Positions 4,801 to 9,644 of a DNA stretch of 9,644 bases are shown here, in pieces. The notes below the pieces were generated by a model. It made no database searches and was not told the origin of the DNA. It worked only from the letters and a program-made list of their open reading frames with translations. This DNA comes from JAZLIL01 sp045617405 (GTDB taxonomy: Bacteria; Bacillota; Clostridia; Lachnospirales; Lachnospiraceae): contig JAZLIL010000092.1 in NCBI GenBank assembly GCA_045617405.1, positions 1 to 9,644 on the forward strand, read 5' to 3'. The translations under genes and the position numbers were made by a program. Every line of letters begins with the position of its first letter. Positions within the stretch are counted from its first letter, which is position 1.

Positions 4801-7377
4801 TTATACAGTCCCTTCTTCCGGATTGCCTGAATCTGATGTGTCGTGAACTCTCTTTAGAAGCCTGGCTGCTTTACGGGGAACTCCTGCGAGACACATAATA
4901 AGGAAGAGTGCCGACAAAGACAGAGTGATAACCATCATCGATGCGATTCGTTCCCAACGGCTTTGCGGGAATACAGAGGATAATCCAACGTTTCCGGACG
5001 GTTCAACTGCTTTGGGAACAAGACCGGTAATCGCCGCCGGACCGTTACTATCTGATGAACTGTTGTCCGGTGTATTAGCATCATATGAAGAGCCGGACGA
5101 AGAGTCTAAAACGGATGTGCCTGTGTCGCCGGCAGCAGAGGTGCCGTTCGATTCTCCTGCGGACGATGAAGAGCCGGAACCTGACGGATTGCCATTCCCC
5201 GGATCATTGCCATGAGAAGGACTTATGGCAGCGCCCGTAGCAGATTTGGATTCGGAAGAGTGTTCATCGCGCACTACGTCTGTAGAATCTGAATTCTCCG
5301 GCGCTGATTCTGTTGATTTTGTGCGTGGTTCTTTTGCTGCACGCCCGGAATGCTCAGATGCTATGTCCTGAGAGTTTATGTCGGATTCTGTCTTTGCAGG
5401 TTTGGAATGCGTAAACTTTGATTCTGCCATATCGTTGGTCGGCGATTCAACTGCAGGTGTCTTTGCAGGTTCGGAATGCGTAAACTTTGATTCTGCTATA
5501 TTGTTGGTCGGCGATTCAACTGCAGGTGTCTTTGCAGGTTCGGAATGCGTAAACTTTGATTCTGCTATATCGTTGGTCGGCGATTCAACTGCAGGAGTAC
5601 TTTTTTCAGACTGTACTTGAGCAGGATTATTGAGCTGCTCTTCAACGATGACATTTACTGCATCAGTTTCCGGTTCTGCTGAATAGCCGTCTTGCTCTTT
5701 TACAGCAGATTCGTAAATCCCGGGATTTGATTCCGCTGAATCGCTGCATGATTCTTCAGTTGAAGGTCCGGAAGGCTCGGGAGTTGACTCTGCTGAATCG
5801 CTGCATGATTCTTCGGTTGAAGGTTCGGAAGGCTCGGGAGTTGACTCTGCTGAATTGCTGCATGATTCTTCGGCTGAAGGTTCGGAAAGCCCGGGGGCTG
5901 ACTCTGTTAAATTGTTTTCAGGCTCTGAGGCAGCAGATTCTGAAAGCCCGGGGGCTGACTCTGTTAAATTGCTTTCAGGCTCTACGGCAGCAGATTCTGA
6001 AGGCTCGGGGCTTGATTCTGCCGAATCATTGCCAGGCTCTTCAACTGCAGGATCGGATCCTTCGGGGATAGTGGGAACTGTTTCTGAATCGTGCTTAGAA
6101 ACGGGGTCTGTTTCACCGGCAGGTACATAAATGGCAGCGCCCGAAGCGGGTGCGGGATTTGCTGTAGGGTCTGAAACTGTTTCATCTTCGTCGGCGTGCC
6201 CGACTTCTTCATGTGGTTCTGAATGCCCGATTTCGGGTTCTGGAACATTGCCTGCTGAGGAGCCGGCCCCGGGTTCTGGAACATTGCCTGCTGAGGAGCC
6301 GGTCCCGGGTTCTGGAACATTGCCTGCTGAGGAGCCGGTCCCGGGGTCAGACGTTACTGTATATCCCAGACCTTGACACTCATTGCAGACGAAACTTCCT
6401 GTGCCCGAGCATGATTCACACTTAAGGGTACCGGTTTTTTCAGAGAAAGAGCAGGGATGCTGAAGCAGACCGACTCCGCTGCATTCGGGACAAGGTGCTG
6501 TAATGATACCCGAGGCATTACACGAAGTGCAGCTTAGCATTTTCTTCCCTGAGCCGTTGCAGGCACTGCAGGTTTTGCGACCACCGACGTTTTCAAAAGA
6601 GATTTTAGCTGTTCCGCTGCATGAACAATTCTGAGGGACATAGATATAAACATTATTAAAACCACCGCTGACGTCAAAATCAAAACAATAAATGTATACT
6701 GAAAGAGACCAGGTGTCTGATGACTTCTTTGCTAATTTTACTTCATTCGATCCGTAATAGCTCCAAATAGTAAAGGCATTTTTATCTGAAGAGAACTGAT
6801 TGGAGTCTACATGGTGAGTGCTTGATGATCCGTAAGAACAGCGTACGTCAAAAGTTTTTGACAATGTTGAGAAATTCTCTATTGTAACGGTAAAATTGAT
6901 ATTAACACATGGATTGACGGGGTTAGTGCAGGACAGAAGTTCTCTTTTCATGCCTGATGTCATTGTAAAGAGCGGCGCTTTAGCAGAGCTGCTGCTTGAT
7001 GCCTTGCTGTTAATGCTGATGGTTTCCGTGTAGTATGGAGTTTCATCAGGCACTGTTGCGGAGCCGCCGCAGGTACTGCAGGTTGATACCGGAATGCTGC
7101 CGTTGCCGCCGCAGTCGGGACAGGGTGTTGATACCAGTCCGGAGCCGTTGCATGCGGCACAGGCGGCAGACACAGAAGAATTGCCGTTACACTCCGGACA
7201 GACGATATTGCCGGTTCCGCGGCAGGTTTCGCAATTGACAGAACCTGTTTTGCCGCATGATTCACAGTCGGTTTCTCCGGCTGTGAGTGTTGTCGGGATT
7301 ACGGAAAAGACGTATACAAAAACAAACAGGACAACAAAAAGATGCCTGAGAAAGCGTATGGAGTTCTTTATATTCAT
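4801..7377 (-). CDS. Exported, membrane-anchored protein with DnaJ-type zinc motifs and a repetitive Ser/Pro/Glu stalk
   Basis: I do not recognise this 858-aa protein as a named family. Seen in order: (a) a signal peptide, about 1-33, with basic KNSIRFLRH and a hydrophobic core; (b) six CxxC motifs at 38-106, including CETCRGTG, CAACNGSG and CPDCGGNG, which match the DnaJ central-domain knuckle CxxCxGxG; (c) a beta-rich domain, about 110-268, with six cysteines; (d) five more CxxC motifs at 270-338, such as CSACNGSG and CESCSGTG; (e) a long Ser/Pro/Glu/Ala-rich segment, about 345-805, with three tandem repeat families; (f) a membrane helix 811-832 and a basic tail RKAARLLKR. The order implies an extracellular N-terminal head on a stalk, anchored at the C-terminus; no LPxTG motif is present. 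In DnaJ such motifs bind zinc and assist thiol and substrate interactions; here the role is unknown. There is no J-domain. A ribosome site AAAGGAA (7386-7392) lies 8 bases before the ATG. Confidence 0.88.
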   Translation of the reverse strand: MNIKNSIRFLRHLFVVLFVFVYVFSVIPTTLTAGETDCESCGKTGSVNCETCRGTGNIVCPECNGNSSVSAACAACNGSGLVSTPCPDCGGNGSIPVSTCSTCGGSATVPDETPYYTETISINSKASSSSSAKAPLFTMTSGMKRELLSCTNPVNPCVNINFTVTIENFSTLSKTFDVRCSYGSSSTHHVDSNQFSSDKNAFTIWSYYGSNEVKLAKKSSDTWSLSVYIYCFDFDVSGGFNNVYIYVPQNCSCSGTAKISFENVGGRKTCSACNGSGKKMLSCTSCNASGIITAPCPECSGVGLLQHPCSFSEKTGTLKCESCSGTGSFVCNECQGLGYTVTSDPGTGSSAGNVPEPGTGSSAGNVPEPGAGSSAGNVPEPEIGHSEPHEEVGHADEDETVSDPTANPAPASGAAIYVPAGETDPVSKHDSETVPTIPEGSDPAVEEPGNDSAESSPEPSESAAVEPESNLTESAPGLSESAASEPENNLTESAPGLSEPSAEESCSNSAESTPEPSEPSTEESCSDSAESTPEPSGPSTEESCSDSAESNPGIYESAVKEQDGYSAEPETDAVNVIVEEQLNNPAQVQSEKSTPAVESPTNDIAESKFTHSEPAKTPAVESPTNNIAESKFTHSEPAKTPAVESPTNDMAESKFTHSKPAKTESDINSQDIASEHSGRAAKEPRTKSTESAPENSDSTDVVRDEHSSESKSATGAAISPSHGNDPGNGNPSGSGSSSSAGESNGTSAAGDTGTSVLDSSSGSSYDANTPDNSSSDSNGPAAITGLVPKAVEPSGNVGLSSVFPQSRWERIASMMVITLSLSALFLIMCLAGVPRKAARLLKRVHDTSDSGNPEEGTV
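5392..5598 (-). repeat. Three 69-bp tandem repeats in the stalk
   Basis: Residues 594-662 of the minus-strand surface protein are three in-frame 23-residue copies of the type TPAVESPTN-D/N-IAESKFTHSEPAK. Copies differ at only a few residues (N for D, M for I, K for E), and the DNA is nearly identical. The 69-base period keeps the frame, so copy number can change without breaking the gene. Confidence 0.9.
5713..6042 (-). repeat. About six degenerate 57-bp tandem repeats in the stalk
   Basis: Residues 446-555 show a 19-residue period: the segments AESSPEPSES, TESAPGLSES, TESAPGLSEP, AESTPEPSEP, AESTPEPSGP and AESNPG begin at 453, 472, 491, 510, 529 and 548. Two subtypes alternate, one with EPESNL/EPENNL and one with EESCSDS/EESCSNS. 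The second puts three single cysteines into an otherwise cysteine-free stalk. Confidence 0.85.
6238..6345 (-). repeat. Three 36-bp tandem repeats at the head-stalk junction
   Basis: Residues 345-380 are three 12-residue copies of PGTGSSAGNVPE (third copy PGAG...), beginning seven residues after the last zinc motif. DNA copies are almost identical, which suggests recent duplication. The composition suits a flexible hinge. Confidence 0.9.
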
Positions 7378-7413
7378 ATGTGGTTTTCCTTTCGTGCTTG
7401 AATGATGTGATAA

Positions 7414-7456
7414 TCTTTAGAATGTTACATTTCAGAATTCAAGATATTACTGCCAA
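7414..7456 (-). promoter_or_regulatory. Candidate promoter for the zinc-motif surface protein
   Basis: Reading the minus strand, TTGGCA (7456-7451) and TGAAAT (7434-7429) are 16 bases apart. An overlapping alternative is TTGAAT (7442-7437) with TAAAGA (7419-7414) at 17 bases. Both are imperfect; the AT-rich context and distance to the start codon are suitable. Confidence 0.28.
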
Positions 7457-7472
7457 AAGGAAAAAAGATAAA

Positions 7473-7490
7473 CATTTCACAGGTGAAGTG
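7473..7490. promoter_or_regulatory. Palindrome in the divergent intergenic region
   Basis: CATTTCACAGGTGAAGTG is an 18-base near-perfect palindrome: eight pairs, one of them G-T, around a central AG. It lies upstream of both divergent genes, 17 bases from the nearest candidate -35 box of the minus-strand gene. The compact two-fold symmetry is typical of a dimeric repressor site. A second inverted repeat, CCCCAA (7531-7536) with TTGGGG (7545-7550), lies just before the promoter of the rightward gene. Confidence 0.35.
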
Positions 7491-7555
7491 TATTACCCCC
7501 ACCGGATTTCGTCAAGTAAGAACGTTTATTCCCCAATGGACGTTTTGGGGTGACA

Positions 7556-7585
7556 TTGATGTGGCACAAAGCTGCCGGTTATGAT
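7556..7585 (+). promoter_or_regulatory. Sigma-A-type promoter for the N-acetyltransferase gene
   Basis: TTGATG (7556-7561) and TATGAT (7580-7585) are 18 bases apart. A start near 7592 would leave a leader of about 70 bases before ATG 7662. The CCCCAA/TTGGGG repeat ends 5 bases upstream of the -35 box. Confidence 0.55.
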
Positions 7586-7661
7586 AAACTGAATGCAGTG
7601 TCTTTATGATGCAAAAGAAGGAAAGGAAAAGCTGCATTTGGCAGCAAGGAGGACAGAGAGT

Positions 7662-8444
7662 ATGGAATACGGGTACAACAAGGTGAAAGATACGGATGCT
7701 TATCTTGGGAGACTTGAATTTGAATGGAACGGGGAATGCAGTCTTGAAAACTTAAGTGCACTGATTCTGGCACATCAGACACATGTTGTTTTCGAAAATT
7801 GCGATCCCTTTGAACTCGATAAGACCTGCAATCTTGATTCAGACTATCTTTTTGATAAGGTCATTAACCGAAAGAGGGGAGGATACTGCTTCGAGCTGAA
7901 TAAGCTGTTTCTCGAACTGCTGCTTGCACTTGGCTATGAGGCCTACGCATGCCCCTGCAGAGTTGTCATGAACATCGATGAGATAAGACCGATTATGCAT
8001 CGTGGCACAATCGTTGTAATTGACGGGCAGAAAATCTTTGCTGATGTCGGATTCGGCGGTCCGATGCCTCCGGGAGCAATCCGCATATCAAAAGATCGCC
8101 AGACAGTTGAAGGTGAGACATTCTGGTTCGATGACACGAGAGCTGTTCCGGGATGGCATGAGCTCTGGAGGGTAACCTCTGACGGAAGTGAGCAGGCCGT
8201 GCTTCTTTTGAACGATGCGCTTTATCTTGAAAGCGATTTCGCACCGCTCAATCTTGCATGTTCGGACGGTCCGAATGCAATCTTCAAGCGCATTAGAAAT
8301 GTCAACCTTCGCACGAAGGATGGCTTCGTAGCAATCAGGGACAATCTCTTCAAAAATAAGAAGGGCGATTTCTACGAGGAACGTGAGATTGACGGGAGTG
8401 AAGTGAGGAAGCTTTACAGGGAGTATTTCGGAATCGAACTGTGA
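7662..8444 (+). CDS. Arylamine N-acetyltransferase family protein
   Basis: At 260 aa this has the length of bacterial NATs. These cytosolic enzymes move an acyl group from CoA thioesters to arylamines or hydrazines, or act as amide synthases in some biosynthetic clusters. The Cys-His-Asp triad is intact: RGGYCFELN with C76, MHRGTIV with H113, and ADVGFGG with D128. The N-terminal helical segment carries HVVFENCDPF (41-50), the counterpart of the usual PFEN-L-D motif with valine for proline and cysteine for leucine. The C-terminal third holds the beta-barrel and a final FGIEL. ATG 7662 was chosen because AAGGAGG (7646-7652) is a near-perfect ribosome site 9 bases ahead; the longer in-frame reading from 7593 would start at the predicted transcription start. 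No biosynthetic cluster surrounds it, so a general acyltransferase or detoxifying role is more likely than a pathway step; the physiological substrate cannot be inferred. Confidence 0.92.
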   Translation: MEYGYNKVKDTDAYLGRLEFEWNGECSLENLSALILAHQTHVVFENCDPFELDKTCNLDSDYLFDKVINRKRGGYCFELNKLFLELLLALGYEAYACPCRVVMNIDEIRPIMHRGTIVVIDGQKIFADVGFGGPMPPGAIRISKDRQTVEGETFWFDDTRAVPGWHELWRVTSDGSEQAVLLLNDALYLESDFAPLNLACSDGPNAIFKRIRNVNLRTKDGFVAIRDNLFKNKKGDFYEEREIDGSEVRKLYREYFGIEL

Positions 8445-8460
8445 AATGCGGCGGAATCTT

Positions 8461-8513
8461 TTTCAAATATCGTGTAATTTTGATTTGAAATCCGACCGAT
8501 ATATGTTTATAAT
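8461..8513 (+). promoter_or_regulatory. mreB promoter with an overlapping inverted repeat
   Basis: TTGAAA (8485-8490) and TATAAT (8508-8513) are exactly 17 bases apart, a near-consensus sigma-A promoter and the best in the window. Transcription would begin near 8520 and give a leader of about 57 bases. The -35 box lies in the right arm of an inverted repeat, TTTCAAAT (8461-8468) with ATTTGAAA (8483-8490), which could be an operator or part of the 3' end of the upstream transcript. Confidence 0.8.
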
Positions 8514-8576
8514 GTAGAAAGGTCAGTAGAAGTCTGCCCATTTTTTCAAAAATAACCTGAAAGGTGGATTTTATAT

Positions 8577-9563
8577 ATGTTAAGCAGTGACATCGGAATT
8601 GATCTGGGAACAGCCAGTGTCCTTGTCTACATTAAAGGTAAGGGAGTCGTTTTAAAGGAGCCCTCTGTCGTAGCATTTGACAGAGAAACAAACAAGATTA
8701 AGGCTATCGGTGAAGAAGCCAGGCTGATGCTTGGACGTACTCCCGGCAACATCGTTGCAGTCAGACCCTTAAGGGCCGGCGTAATCTCAGATTACACAGT
8801 AACGGAAAAGATGCTCAAGTACTTCATTCAGAAGGCAGTGGGCAAAAAACGTTTCCACAGGCTGATGGTCAGCGTCTGCGTACCGAGCGGCGTTACCGAG
8901 GTCGAGAAGAAGGCGGTTGAGGATGCAACCTACCAGGCAGGCGCCAAGGAGGTTGCTATTATTGAGGAGCCTATTGCAGCAGCAACCGGCGCAGGCATTG
9001 ACATTGCAAAGCCCTACGGCAACATGGTTGTCGACATCGGCGGCGGCACAACTGACATCGCGGTTATCTCACTTGGCGGAACAGTTGTCAGCACTTCCAT
9101 TAAGACAGCCGGTGATGACTTTGATGAGGCTCTAGTGCGATACATGAGAAAGAAGCACAATCTTCTCATTGGTGAGCGTACGGCTGAGGAAATCAAGATC
9201 AGAATCGGTTCGGCGTATCGTCGTCCCGAGACAGTGGTTATGGATGTCAGAGGCCGGAATCTTGTAACAGGCCTTCCCAAGACAATTGCAGTCAGCTCAG
9301 AGGAAACAGAAGAAGCATTGAGAGAGACAACGGCGCAGATTGTCGAGGCAGTTCACAGCGTACTTGAGAAGACGCCTCCCGAACTTGCGGCGGACATTGC
9401 AGACAGAGGAATCGTGCTTACAGGCGGCGGTTGCCTGCTTTACGGTCTTGAAGAGCTCATTGCCGAAAAGACCGGTATTCAGACAATGACAGCCGAAGAA
9501 CCCATGACAGCGGTAGCTATCGGAACCGGCAAGTATGTTGAGTTCTTGAGCGGAAAACGCTAG
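8577..9563 (+). CDS. mreB: Rod shape-determining protein, MreB/Mbl family (bacterial actin)
   Basis: This encodes 328 aa, close to the usual 330-345 for MreB. Actin-superfamily motifs are in place: phosphate-1 loop DLGTASV (9-15), PSVVAFD (29-35), the EEPIAAATGAG segment (130-140), phosphate-2 loop DIGGGTTD (153-160), TAGDDFD (177-183), adenosine motif LTGGGCLLYGL (281-291), and the closing EEPMTAVAIGTGKYVE (307-322). MreB polymerises on the inner membrane face and directs peptidoglycan synthesis along the cell side wall. There is no obvious amphipathic N-terminal helix, and the start MLSSDIGIDLG is typical for Gram-positive members, which may bind the membrane through a hydrophobic loop instead. 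AAGGTGG (8561-8567) precedes ATG 8577. The gene has its own strong promoter; no mreC is recognisable in the 81 bases that follow, so it may be a stand-alone paralogue (Mbl or MreBH type). Confidence 0.94.
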   Translation: MLSSDIGIDLGTASVLVYIKGKGVVLKEPSVVAFDRETNKIKAIGEEARLMLGRTPGNIVAVRPLRAGVISDYTVTEKMLKYFIQKAVGKKRFHRLMVSVCVPSGVTEVEKKAVEDATYQAGAKEVAIIEEPIAAATGAGIDIAKPYGNMVVDIGGGTTDIAVISLGGTVVSTSIKTAGDDFDEALVRYMRKKHNLLIGERTAEEIKIRIGSAYRRPETVVMDVRGRNLVTGLPKTIAVSSEETEEALRETTAQIVEAVHSVLEKTPPELAADIADRGIVLTGGGCLLYGLEELIAEKTGIQTMTAEEPMTAVAIGTGKYVEFLSGKR

Positions 9564-9644
9564 AAATGGATCGGAGCCGGACCGGCGGGGCAGTTTGGCC
9601 CGGCTGCGGCGAAGATGTCCAAGTAAGCGATCAAGTCGGAGGCC

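Noticed and set aside
4801..4960. LPxTG-type sortase anchor at the C-terminus of the surface protein
   Set aside because: A hydrophobic helix and basic tail are present, but no LPxTG-like motif precedes them (nearest is ITGLVPKA). A plain membrane anchor is the simpler reading.
5392..5598. Possible CRISPR array from regularly spaced repeats
   Set aside because: The repeats are directly adjacent 69-base coding units with no unique spacers between them, and no cas gene is present.
5378..6376. Repetitive plus-strand open frames and a second minus-strand frame (5982-6320) in the stalk region
   Set aside because: They are by-products of in-frame tandem repeats. Only the long minus-strand frame has a signal peptide, ribosome site and membrane anchor.
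7593..7661. Upstream start for the N-acetyltransferase
   Set aside because: It falls at the predicted transcription start with no ribosome site, while ATG 7662 has AAGGAGG at ideal spacing.
9566..9644. Open frame starting 2 bases after the mreB stop and running off the window
   Set aside because: Only 26 codons are visible, there is no clear ribosome site, and the product (MDRSRTGGAVW...) resembles no MreC or other known start. Unsupported.

Overview
The window reads as chromosomal DNA of a Gram-positive, probably clostridial (Lachnospiraceae-like) bacterium. The reasons are strong Shine-Dalgarno sites (AAGGAGG, GGAGGT), near-consensus sigma-A promoters with AT-rich spacers, a membrane-tethered surface protein with no outer-membrane features, and the style of the shikimate genes. 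The genus is an inference, not something the sequence proves.

Layout. (1) 1-118: the C-terminal end of a LivF-type branched-chain amino acid ABC transporter ATPase, closed by a GC-rich hairpin. (2) 238-1114: a probable two-gene unit, a YbjN-like small protein and a pyridoxamine-5'-phosphate-oxidase-like flavin-binding protein. (3) 1115-1315: a non-coding stretch with several hairpins and an intrinsic terminator directly before the next gene; it could be a plain terminator or an attenuating leader. (4) 1316-4674: a shikimate-pathway cluster made of an AroE-AroK fusion, type II dehydroquinase (aroQ) and EPSP synthase (aroA). Together they cover dehydroquinate to dehydroshikimate, shikimate, shikimate-3-phosphate and EPSP; aroB and aroC are not in the window. 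A terminator overlaps the end of aroA. (5) 4801-7377, minus strand: a large exported protein with two clusters of DnaJ-type CxxCxGxG zinc motifs flanking a beta-rich domain, then a long repetitive Ser/Pro/Glu stalk, a C-terminal membrane helix and a basic tail. (6) 7378-7661: a divergent intergenic region with promoters and palindromes. (7) 7662-8444: an arylamine N-acetyltransferase. (8) 8577-9563: an MreB-family actin-like cell-shape protein with a near-consensus promoter of its own. (9) 9564-9644: a short GC-rich tail with no gene I can support.

The shikimate genes form a coherent pathway module. The other genes look like independent units. The least ordinary object is the zinc-motif surface protein at 4801-7377: repeated DnaJ cysteine motifs are normally seen in cytosolic chaperones, but here they sit behind a signal peptide at the tip of a wall-spanning stalk. 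No CRISPR array, transposase, integrase, tRNA or rRNA was found.
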